From contig JAWKRR010000044.1 in assembly GCA_041389525.1 (NCBI GenBank), positions 1 through 64,000 on the forward strand: a stretch of 64,000 nt of DNA, given 5' to 3'. This document shows, piece by piece, positions 1-9,800 of this stretch. Each line of letters starts with the position of its first letter. The first letter of the stretch is position 1. The stretch comes from JACKFB01 sp041389525 (GTDB lineage: Bacteria > Myxococcota_A > UBA9042 > PHBI01 > JACKFB01). The position numbers and the translations under genes are program-made. The notes beneath the pieces were generated by a model. That model did no database searches. It saw only the letters and a list, made by a program, of their open reading frames with translations, and was not told the DNA's origin.

Positions 1-234
1 GGCGTCGGCGTAGAGCCCGGCGGCGTAGACTTTGACCTTCAAGAAGGTCTTCGTGCGCACGCCCACGCCGAGCAGGCCCAGGGAACCCGCCGCGCCAGGC
101 GGGCTGACGGCGTCCTTGAACTGGATGCCGGTGGACGACTCTTTGGTGTCGGCGAGGGCGACGCCCGCCGAGAAGACCGAGCTGAGCAGGACGGCCGAAA
201 AGGCCACGAGGAGGCGCTTCGGGAACGAGGTCAT
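1..234 (-). CDS. Secreted chalcone isomerase-like protein, N-terminal part
   Basis: The gene runs off the left edge, so only the first 78 codons are seen. It starts at ATG 234 with MTSFPKRLLVAFSAVLL and has a typical Sec signal peptide (Lys/Arg n-region, hydrophobic core, likely cut after GVALA near residue 29). The mature start contains GLLGVGVRTKTFLKVKVYAAG followed by LYADA, which resembles the opening strand of the bacterial chalcone-isomerase-like (CHI, Chalcone_3) domain, usually a periplasmic fold of unknown substrate. No enzymatic activity should be assumed, because most bacterial members lack a known reaction. It lies downstream of an APC permease on the same strand, 141 nt away, with its own promoter candidate. 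The family call rests on one motif in a truncated sequence. Confidence 0.6.
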   Translation of the reverse strand, partial: MTSFPKRLLVAFSAVLLSSVFSAGVALADTKESSTGIQFKDAVSPPGAAGSLGLLGVGVRTKTFLKVKVYAAGLYADA

Positions 235-310
235 GGGGTACTCCGCGGGGACAGCCACTCGCGCGAGCGCTCGCAGAAAGCTGCGGTCGGCGGGGGGTTC
301 CCTAGCTGAT

Positions 311-340
311 GAGATAACGCCGGGGGCCCTTCCGGGTCAA
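311..340 (-). promoter_or_regulatory. Candidate sigma70-type promoter for the CHI-like gene
   Basis: On the minus strand TTGACC (340-335) is followed after 18 nt by TATCTC (316-311). The -35 is good and the -10 matches only in its first half. It lies about 75 nt upstream of the ATG at 234. Confidence 0.35.
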
Positions 341-375
341 CGTGTGGCCCAGCGCACACCGGGGGCGCGGCGCGA

Positions 376-2244
376 CTAGATGATGAGCCGGACGCCGCCC
401 AGGGCGCCGATTCGGTGGGGGAAGCGATCGCCCGGCGTCCCGATGAACATGTAGTTCTTGGGGACCTTGAGGCGACGGCTCAGGCGCTCGATGAGCTCGG
501 GGCCGAAGGTGCCGCGCACGGCGAGGAAGTCGACGCGCAGCTGGGGGTACATGCGGTCGATGGACTGCAGATAGCCCGCCAATTCCGGGGGAATATCCTC
601 TTCGTGCTCGTAGACCAGGACCACCTTGAGGCGCTGGGTTTGCTCGTTGTCGAGGGCGTAGAGGGCGGCGCGGTTGAGGGTCGGCAGATCGTCGCCGCGG
701 GTGAAATAGACAATGGTCAGCTCGTTGATCGCGCGGAGATTGTCGCCGACCCAGCTGTGGATGGCCGTGTGGGCGCGGCTGACCTTGTCGAGGATGGACT
801 CGCTGACGAAGAAGACGGCCTTGAGGAGCTGGACGCGGAGGAACATGACGCCGACGACGGTGACCGCGCCGACGAAGTAGGTGCCGAAGACGCGCACGTT
901 GTCGGCGCTGAGGTTGGCGGCGAGGCCGATGAGGACGGCGATGAGCGCCACGATGACGGAGGCCCAGCTCGCGCGGACCTCGCGGGGGAGGCGGTCGCGG
1001 CGGGCCTTGAGGAGCATGTTGCCAAAGGCGAAGAGCGCCATCACGCAGAGGAAGCTGAGGGTGTAGACGCCGCCGAGCAGGGTCACGTCGCCGCTGGTGA
1101 GGACGAGGATGGACGTGCAGAGCCCGAAAAAGCCAAGGATAATCCAGTGGTTGGTTCGGCGGGCGCGGTTCTCGGCGAGGAGGAACTGGGGCAGGCAGCG
1201 GTCGAGGGTCATGCGGCGCATCAGCCCGGTGACGCCGACATAGGAGGTCAGCACGGCGCCGGAGAGCACCAAGACCGCGTCGACGCTGACCAGCGTGCCG
1301 AGCCAGGGGCCGGCGGCGCGGTTGCCCATCTCGGCGAGGAGGTTGGTCTGGTACTCGCCGATCTCGTCGAGGGGGACGAGGCCGAGGGCCAAGAAACTGA
1401 TGAGCGGGTTGAAGACGGCGACTGCGATCCACATGTTGCGCAGGGTCTTGGGGAAGACGCCCTTGTCCTGATCCTCGATGAAGTTGGCCGAGCTCTCAAA
1501 CCCCGAGATGCCCAGCATGGCGGCGCCGAAGCCCAAGAAGAGCGCGTGCGCGAAGCCGCCGGGCGGGGGGATGTGCCAGTTGAACTCGAAGGTCTCCATC
1601 GAGCCCATCACCGTGATGCCGGCGGCGGCGCAGAGGATCGTCAAGGTGAGCATGTGGACGATGAAGATGCCGAGGGCGACGACGGCGGACTCGGAGATGC
1701 CGATGAGATTGAGCAGGGCGAAGAAGCCCAGCAGGCCCACGGTGCTGGCGAAGATGGGGAGGTCGTGGATCATGGCGTGGGCGTAGTGGCTGGCCTCGCC
1801 GGCGCTGATGACGGCGGTGGCGATGTAGCTGAGCAGCGTCAGGCAGGCGGCCCCCGCGGCCACGCGCTTGTTGGTGCAGTTGAGCAGCAGGGTGTAGGTG
1901 CCGCCGTTGAGCGGGAGGGCCGAGCCGACCTCCGCGTAGATCTTGCGGAAGAGGTAGAGGACTGCGGCCACCAGCAGCAGCGCGATGGGGGCCAGGTGGC
2001 CGGCGACGCCTGCGCTCAGCGCCGCCACGTACAGGCAGCTTGAGGTGATGTCGTTGCCGCAGATGGCGGTGGCGCCCCACTGCCCGAGCTTGTGGTGGCC
2101 CCCGTCGATGGGGTGCAGCTCGACCGGGTCCTTGCTGAGGTCGTCGATGCGCGTCGCCGACCCCCAGCCGGCGAACTCCCACGCGGTGTTTCGGGGATGC
2201 GGCGGGGGCGTCGGGACCTGCACGCGCTGGCCGTCGTCAGCCAT
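376..2244 (-). CDS. APC-superfamily amino acid permease with C-terminal cytosolic domain
   Basis: This 622-residue integral membrane protein is predicted to be a secondary transporter of the amino acid-polyamine-organocation superfamily, moving amino acids or related amines across the inner membrane; the substrate cannot be told. A hydrophilic stretch of about 55 residues precedes the first helix, which carries GQWGATAICGNDITSSCLY, the unwound helix-1 region of the fold. At least eleven further hydrophobic segments follow to about residue 480. The last 130 residues are soluble, alternate short beta and helical stretches (for example LKVVLVYEHEED) and look like a regulatory domain. The ATG at 2244 is preceded by GGGAGAG. 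It starts 30 nt after the GH114 gene ends on the same strand, so the two may be co-transcribed. Confidence 0.85.
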   Translation of the reverse strand: MADDGQRVQVPTPPPHPRNTAWEFAGWGSATRIDDLSKDPVELHPIDGGHHKLGQWGATAICGNDITSSCLYVAALSAGVAGHLAPIALLLVAAVLYLFRKIYAEVGSALPLNGGTYTLLLNCTNKRVAAGAACLTLLSYIATAVISAGEASHYAHAMIHDLPIFASTVGLLGFFALLNLIGISESAVVALGIFIVHMLTLTILCAAAGITVMGSMETFEFNWHIPPPGGFAHALFLGFGAAMLGISGFESSANFIEDQDKGVFPKTLRNMWIAVAVFNPLISFLALGLVPLDEIGEYQTNLLAEMGNRAAGPWLGTLVSVDAVLVLSGAVLTSYVGVTGLMRRMTLDRCLPQFLLAENRARRTNHWIILGFFGLCTSILVLTSGDVTLLGGVYTLSFLCVMALFAFGNMLLKARRDRLPREVRASWASVIVALIAVLIGLAANLSADNVRVFGTYFVGAVTVVGVMFLRVQLLKAVFFVSESILDKVSRAHTAIHSWVGDNLRAINELTIVYFTRGDDLPTLNRAALYALDNEQTQRLKVVLVYEHEEDIPPELAGYLQSIDRMYPQLRVDFLAVRGTFGPELIERLSRRLKVPKNYMFIGTPGDRFPHRIGALGGVRLII

Positions 2245-2274
2245 CGGACTCTCCCTACCGCGAACGCGCGCGGC

Positions 2275-3165
2275 TCAATCGCAGGTGACTCGGAAGCTGT
2301 CGTCCAGATCGAGAGGCAGGATCAGGGTGCGGGTGGCGGCCGACTTGGCCTTCGGGCACAGGGTGGTCGCCAGGGACTTGGCCTTCTGCTCGGAGCTGAC
2401 GTACTCGGCGTTCAGGATCGCCTTCCCCGCCGCTGTGAACGGCTCGAGCTCGTCACACTCCTCGTAGAAGTGGCACTCCTCGTTGACGCTGAGGTCGAAC
2501 CAGTCGACGAGCCAAGGGACCTGGGCGCCGTCGTTCTTCAGCGCGATGGCCAATCCGCGCGAGTGCGCCTCGTCGGCGAGCCAGCGGTTGAAGTCGATCT
2601 GGTCCAGCGGCGTGATGTCGAAGCCGGACTTCGCGTCCCAGGCCGTCACGTTGTCGGGCTCGACGCCGTCGCAGCCTTTGGTGCGCGCCAGGTCGAGGCG
2701 CTTCTGCATGATGGCGCGGATGCGCGGCGAGCGGATGTCCACCCAGCGTTCGCCCTCCCAGTCGTCCAGCGGCTTGCCGATGTCGGCGGCGACGAAGTCC
2801 GGGAAGTCGGGGCGCCAGTCCTCCGAGGAGCCGGCGGAGAAGTAGCAGAGCACGCGGCGGCCCGCGCCCTGAATCGCCGCCACCGTCGTCGCCGGCGTGT
2901 CGAAGAGGTCCACGTCGTAGACATCGACGTCGTAGGAGGTGTTGAGCGTGCCTTGAAGCTGCCACTGCCAGGTGGTGGCGACGCCGAAGCTCGGCCAGGT
3001 GCCGGTGAGGGGCGTGGCGTCCGGCACGTCGGCGAGGGTGGATCCGGCGTCGCCGCCCTCCCCGTCTCCAGAGCTGCCGCACGCCGCGCAGAGGGCTGCC
3101 GCCAGCGCGCAGAGCAGCGCGAGGGAGGCGGACTTTGCTGCAATGCGCTCAAGGAACTGAATCAT
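2275..3165 (-). CDS. GH114-type glycoside hydrolase lipoprotein
   Basis: The 296-residue product resembles glycoside hydrolase family 114 (endo-alpha-1,4-polygalactosaminidase-like), a TIM-barrel family acting on exopolysaccharide. Visible family features are the early TWQWQLQG segment, YDVDVYDVDLFD, RRVLCYFSAGSSEDWRPD, the acidic segment KGCDGVEPDNVTAWD (likely catalytic region) and SVNEECHFYEEC. The start at ATG 3165 is preferred over the upstream ATG at 3309 because it gives a proper export signal, ending in LCAAC with Cys29 as possible lipid anchor. The -3 position is Cys, so the lipobox is imperfect and plain secretion is possible. A short Asp/Gly/Ser linker separates anchor and catalytic domain. 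The APC permease lies immediately downstream. The substrate is inferred from the family only. Confidence 0.8.
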   Translation of the reverse strand: MIQFLERIAAKSASLALLCALAAALCAACGSSGDGEGGDAGSTLADVPDATPLTGTWPSFGVATTWQWQLQGTLNTSYDVDVYDVDLFDTPATTVAAIQGAGRRVLCYFSAGSSEDWRPDFPDFVAADIGKPLDDWEGERWVDIRSPRIRAIMQKRLDLARTKGCDGVEPDNVTAWDAKSGFDITPLDQIDFNRWLADEAHSRGLAIALKNDGAQVPWLVDWFDLSVNEECHFYEECDELEPFTAAGKAILNAEYVSSEQKAKSLATTLCPKAKSAATRTLILPLDLDDSFRVTCD

Positions 3166-3803
3166 CGTGCGTCCTGACTCTGCCGTCGGCGACGCATAGT
3201 ACACCCCGGCTTCGATCGGGCACAGCCCTCGCGGGGCGCCGCCGCTCGCGCGCCCGCAGCCGGCGTCCGCGCGCACGCCGAATCGCGCCGCGCCGCGCCT
3301 GGGCTGCACCCGCGGGAGGGCTTCTGCATCCCCGATTCGTCAGTCAGCGTCTGCGAAAACCAAGCGTTCGAGCCCCGCCTGCCGCAACTGCGAGATGTGA
3401 CGCCGCGCCCCCTGCGACGTCTCTGAGCCGCGGCCCCCGCGCGGGCGCCTCCCCTTGACGGACACCCGTCTGGCGTTGTCTACGACAGGGTATACCGACG
3501 CTCTTTTGCACTTGATCTGGCGGCGCCGCGCTCGCACGATGCCGGGGCTTCGAAATGGCCCCGAGGCGACCGCTCCTTTCTCGAAAGGAACTCGAACCGA
3601 CCGAACGCCGCCGCGGCGATCTTGAATCGCCCGTGCCGGCGCACGCTCGCTTTGCCTCGCTGTCACTTTGCTAGCCTCCCCAATTCCCGTGTCGTCACCG
3701 AACGCGTGAGCGCATGCCGCCTCGCGCGACGGGTGCCACGTTGCTCGAAATCGCTCGCTCATCGGCGCCCCCCCACGGTGCCCCATCTTCAGGAGTCCCC
3801 CCC
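3166..3803. other. 638-bp divergent intergenic region
   Basis: This region separates the GH114 gene (minus) from the giant repeat protein (plus) and is less GC-rich than its flanks. I see no convincing coding frame in it: an open minus-strand frame (3340-3786) has no good ribosome site or recognisable motif. A TGCTAGCCT extended -10-like element lies at 3669-3677, about 130 nt before the giant gene, without a good -35. AGGAG at 3791-3795 is the ribosome binding site of the giant gene. Confidence 0.5.
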
Positions 3804-6800
3804 ATGCTCACGCTACCGACGTTGCGGTCCACCACGGCAGCCCTGGCGGCCCTCGCGGTCTCTGGCCTCTTCAGCCAAGCCTTCGCCGCACCGACCTTCA
3901 CGGGCAACGTAGACACCGACTTCAGCGGCGCGGGGACCATCGTCATCGCCGACCCGGGCGGCAAGGACGTAGGCGTGCCGGCGCAGGCTCCGCCGAACAC
4001 CGTCTCGGGCGCCGACATCGATTATATGGCGCTCAGCTATGACGAGACGGCCGACGTGCTGTCCATCGGCATGCGCACCTTCGTCATCTCCGGCGACATG
4101 GACGGCAACGGCGTCGACGGCACGACCGCGTCGTGGCTCACCGGCCAGGGCGGCGTGGACTACCCGCTGTGGCAGCAGAGCGAGTCCTTCACCGTACTCA
4201 TCGACGTCGACGAGGACGGCGTGTGGGACGTCGTCGCCGGCGTGCACGACGGGACAGCCATCGGCGGCTACAAGGCCGCCCGCTGGAAGTCGAACTTCTC
4301 GTCGAACCTCGTCGGACAGGGCTTCGCGTGGGGCGTCGACCTGCCGACACACACCGGCGTCGCCTTCCACACGCCCACCGTCTCGCCGGGCCACGTCGAG
4401 TTCAGCATCACCAACTTCAAGTCCCTGCCCATCAGCAGCGGCACCGACACCAAGCCCTACTCGATCAAGATCCTCGGCTTCGTCGGCTCCAACGACGACG
4501 CGGGCGTCGGCTCGGACTTCGTGCCTAGCCCGCTCGGCCAGGTCGTCAGCCTGTGCGCCGACGTCGACGGCGACGGCGTCTCGACCTGCGCCGGCGACTG
4601 CAACGACAACCTGAACACGGTCTTTCCGGGCGCGGTCGACCTCTGCGACGGCATCGACAACGACTGCGACGGGAAGGACGCCGACGGAGACGTGGACGAC
4701 GACGGGCTGGGCTGCTTCGAGGAAGGCTTGGCCGGCACGGACCCGCTGAACCCCGACACCGACGGCGACGGGCTGAAGGACGGCGTCGAGGTCCTCACGG
4801 TGGGCTCGGACCCGACCGACGATGACACCGACGACGACGGCCTGCTGGACGGCAACGAAGACCTCAACGGCGACGGCGTGTTGGACCCGGGCGAGAGCTC
4901 GCCGCTGCTCTTCGACACCGACGACGACGGGATCGGCGACGGCGTCGAGCGCGGGCTCGGCGAGGCGCAAGGCCTCGACACCGACCCCAACGTCTTCGTG
5001 CCGGACGGTGACTTCGGCGAGCCGAATCAGAGCACCACCGACCCGAACGACCGCGACACCGACGACGATGGCTTGGCCGACGGCTTCGAGGACGCGGACA
5101 AGGACGGCGTGCGCGACGCGGGCGAGACGGGCGCGGACGACCCGGACAGCGACGACGACGGCCTGCAGGACGGCACCGAGGTCGGCCTGACGGCGCCCCA
5201 GGGCACCGGCACCAACCCGGCGATCTTCGTGCCGGACGGCGACGGGGGCGCGACCTCGACGGACCCGCTGGACGACGACAGCGACAACGACGGCCTCCTG
5301 GACGGCAACGAGGACGCTGACCATGACGGCGTCGTGGACGTGGGCGAGACCAACCCGAAGGTCGTCGACTCCGACAACGACGGCATCCAGGACGGGACCG
5401 AGCTGGGCCTCACGGCTCCCCAGGGCGTAGGCACCACGGGCGGCGTGTTCGTCGCCGACGCGGACGGCGGCACGACCACGACAGACCCGACCGACGATGA
5501 CACCGACGACGACGGCATCATCGACGGCAACGAAGACGCGAACCACAACGGTCAGGTGGACGCGGGCGAGACCGACCCCAACGACGCCGACAGCGACGAC
5601 GACGGCGTGCAGGACGGCACCGAGCTGGGATTGACCGCTGGGCAGGGCGTCGGGACAGACCCCGCCCTCTTCATGCCCGACGCTGACGCCGGCGCCACGA
5701 CGACCAACCCCGTCGACGACGACACCGACGACGACGGCCTCATCGACGGCGTCGAGGACCTCAACCACGACGGCGCCGCCGACCCGACGGAGACCGACCC
5801 CGCGGACGCGGACACCGACAACGACGGCGTGCAGGACGGCACCGAGCTGGGTCTGTTCGAGCCGCAGGGCGACGACACCGACCCGGCGGTCTTCTTCGCC
5901 GACGCGGACTCGGGGGTCACCAAGACCAACCCGCTGGACGATGACACGGACGACGACGGCATCATCGACGGCAACGAGGACGCCAACCACAACGGCGCCG
6001 TCGAGCCGAACGAGACCTCGCCCTCGCTCGCGGACACCGACAACGACGGGATCAAAGACGGCACCGAGATCGGGTTGACCGCGCCCCAGGGCCTGCACAC
6101 GGTGCCCGCCGGTTTCGTGCCGGACGGCGACGCTGGCGCGACGAAGACCAACCCGCTGGACGATGACAGCGACGACGACGGCCTGAAGGACGGCACCGAG
6201 GACGCGAACCACAACGGCGTCGTCAACGCGGGCGAGCGCAATCCCCTGGACCCCGACACCGACGGCGACGGGCTTCAGGACGGCACCGAGGCGGGCCTGA
6301 CCGCCGGCGAGGGCACGGGCACCGACCCTGCGAAGTTCATCCCGGACTCTGACAGCACGACGACGACCGACGGCCTGGACGCCGACACGGACGACGACGG
6401 CATCCCGGACGGCGTCGAGGACATCGACCACGACGGCCTGGTGGACGCGACGGAGACCAACCCCGCCAAGGTTGACACGGACAATGACGGGATTCAGGAC
6501 GGCACCGAGCTGGGCGTGACGACGGCTGGCGTCGGCACGAACCCTGCGGTGTTCGTGCCCGATGCGGACGGCGGCGCGACCACCACCGACCCCCTGGACG
6601 ACGACAGCGACGACGACGGCCTCACCGACGGCAGCGAGGACGCGAACCACAACGGCGCGCGGACGCCGACCGAGACCGACCCGAACGTGTTTGACACCGA
6701 CGCCGACGGGCTCTCCGACGGTCTGGAGTTGGGACGGACGACGCCGCAGGGGCTGGGGACGGACCCGCTGGTCTTCAAGGCGGACGCGAACCCGGCGAGC

Positions 6801-9800
6801 AAGACGAACCCGCTCGACGACGACACCGACGACGACGGCCTGCTGGACGGGACCGAGGACACGAACAAGAACGGCATGGTCGACGCGGGCGAGACGGACC
6901 CGAACAGCCGCGACACCGACAAGGACCAGCTCCAGGACGGCACCGAGCTGGGTCTCGCGGCGCCTGAGGGCACGGGGACCAACCTCGCGATCTTCATCCC
7001 CGACGCGGACGCCGGCGCGACCACGACCCTCCCGCTGAAGGCCGACACCGACGAGGGCGGCATCATCGACGGCCTCGAAGACCTCAACCACAACGGTCAG
7101 ATCGACGCCGGCGAAGGCGACCCGAACGACCCGGCCGACGACAAGCCGGGCGAGGACGACGACGACGACGGGCTGAGCAACTCGCAGGAGTTGGCGCTTG
7201 GCACCGATCCGAAGAACCCCGACTCCGATGGGGACGGGCTCACCGACGGCGAGGAGGTCCTCACGGTCGGCACCGACCCGCTCGACGATGACAGCGACGA
7301 CGACGGCATCCTGGACGGAAACGAGGACGCCAACGGCGACGGCGTGGTGGACCCGGGCGAGTCCGACCCGAAGAACCCCGACACCGACGGCGACGGCGTG
7401 CTCGACGGGACCGAGATCGGGTTGACCGCTCCCCAGGGCGACGACACGGACCTCCCGCTCTTCGTGCCCGACGGCGACGGCGGCGCGACGAAGACAGACC
7501 CGGCCGACGACGACAGCGACGACGACGGCCTGCTCGACGGCACCGAGGACGTCAACGGCGACGGCGTCGTCGACGCGGGCGAGACCGACCCGAACGACGT
7601 GGACACCGACGACGACGGGCTGCTCGACGGCACCGAGGCGGGGCTTGCGGCGCCTGAGGGCGAGGACACGAACCCGGCGACGTTCAAGCCCGACGGCGAC
7701 GGCGGCGCGACCAAGACGAACCCGCTGGACGATGACAGCGACGACGACGGCCTGCTCGACGGCACCGAGGACGCGAACCACGACGGCGTCGTCGGCACGG
7801 GCGAGACCGACCCCAACGACGCGGACACCGACGACGACGGGATTCAGGACGGCACCGAGAGCGGGCTGGCGGCTCCGGAGGGCGACGACACGGACCTCGG
7901 GGTCTTCGTGGCCGATGCGGACGCGGGCGCGACGACGACGGACCCGCTGAACAAAGACACCGACGCGGGCACGGTCCCCGACGGCGTGGAGGACAAGAAC
8001 CACAACGGCGCCATCGACGTGGGCGAGTCCGACCCGAACGACCCGGCCGACGACCTGCTCGCGCCCGACAGCGACGACGACGGGCTCAGCGACGACGAAG
8101 AGGACGCGCTGGGCACCGACCCGCTCAATCCCGACACCGACGGGGACGGGCTGAAGGACGGGATCGAGGTCAAGGTCGGCGGGACCGACCCCCTCGATGA
8201 CGACACGGACGACGACGGAATCCTGGACGGCAACGAGGACGCCGACGGAGACGGGCTCGTGGACGTGGGCGAGAGCGATCCGAACAACCCCGACACGGAC
8301 GGCGACGGCGTCCTCGACGGCACCGAGATCGGGCTGGCGGCACCCCAGGGCGACGACACCGACCCGGGCGTGTTCGTGAAGGACGCCGACGAGGGCGCCA
8401 CGACGACGGACCCGACCGACGACGACACCGACGACGACGGGCTGCTCGACGGCACCGAGGACACCGACGGCAACGGCCAGGTCGACGCGGGCGAGACCGA
8501 CCCCGACGAGGACGACACCGACGGCGACGGGCTGCAGGACGGCACCGAGCAGGGGCTGGCCGAGCCTGAGGGCGACGACACCGACCCGGCCGTCTTCGTG
8601 CCGGACGGAGACGCCGGGGCGACGACGACCGACCCCCTCGACGACGACAGCGATGAGGACGGGCTGGTTGACGGCGCCGAGGACGTCAACGCCGACGGCG
8701 TGGTCGCCGCGGACGAGACCGACCCGAACGACGCCGACACCGACAACGACCTGATCCAGGACGGCACGGAGCTTGGCCTCGCGGCGCCGCAGGGCAGCCA
8801 CACCGACCTGGCGATCTTCGTCCCGGACGGGGACGTCGGCGCCACGACCACCGACCCGCTGGACCGCGATTCGGACGACGGCGGCGTGCCCGATGGCTTC
8901 GAGGACCGCAATCAGGACGGCGTCATCGATGCCGGCGAGACGGACCCGAACAACGCCGCCGACGACTTCGACGGAGAGGACGGGGACAACGACGGGCTAC
9001 CCGACGCGCTGGAGCCCTTCTACGGCACGGATCCGACGAACCCCGACACCGACGACGACGGGATTGAGGACGGCGCGGAGGTCAAGACGACCAAGACCGA
9101 CCCGGCCGACGACGACACCGACGACGACGGGCTGAAGGACGGCACCGAGGACGCGAATCAGGACGGCGTCCTCGACCCCGGCGAGACCGACCCGAACGAC
9201 GCGGACACCGACGACGACGGCGTGCAGGACGGCACGGAGTTGGGCCTGGACGCGCCCGAGGGCGACGACACGGACCCCGCGGTCTTCGTGCCGGACGCGG
9301 ACGCTGGCGCGACGACGACGGACCCGCGCGACGATGACAGCGACGACGACGGCCTGCTCGATGGCGTCGAGGACGGCGACGGCAGCGGCGCGGTCGAGCC
9401 GGGCGAGACCGACCCGAACGACGTCGACTCCGACAACGACCTGATTCAGGACGGCACCGAGAGCGGGCTCGCCGAGCCGCAGGGCGTGAACACCGCGCCG
9501 GCGATCTTCGTGCCGGACGGCGACGGCGGCGTCACCACGACGGATCCGACCGACGACGACAGCGACGAGGACGGGCTCATCGACGGCAACGAGGACGCCG
9601 ACCGCGATGGCGTGGTCGACGCTGGCGAGACCGACCCCAACGACGCGGACACGGACGACGACCTGATTCAGGACGGCACCGAGGCGGGCTTGGCCGCGCC
9701 GCAGGGTCTGCACACGGACCTGGCGATCTTCGTGCCTGACGCGGACGCCGGCGCGACGACCACCGACCCGCTGGACCGCGACACCGACGACGGCGGGATC

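Noticed and set aside
3575..3620. tRNA-like T-loop (GGTTCGAGT on the minus strand)
   Set aside because: The flanking 5-nt stem does not pair, and no acceptor or anticodon arm can be formed.
3340..3786. 148-codon minus-strand frame in the divergent gap before the giant gene
   Set aside because: No ribosome site, no recognisable domain, and an Arg-rich composition like other shadow frames; kept as non-coding.
3813..8801. 1662-codon open frame opposite the giant gene
   Set aside because: It is a by-product of the GAC/GCC periodicity of the sense strand: the translation is Val/Arg/Gly-rich and repeats with the same period, without any start site or domain.
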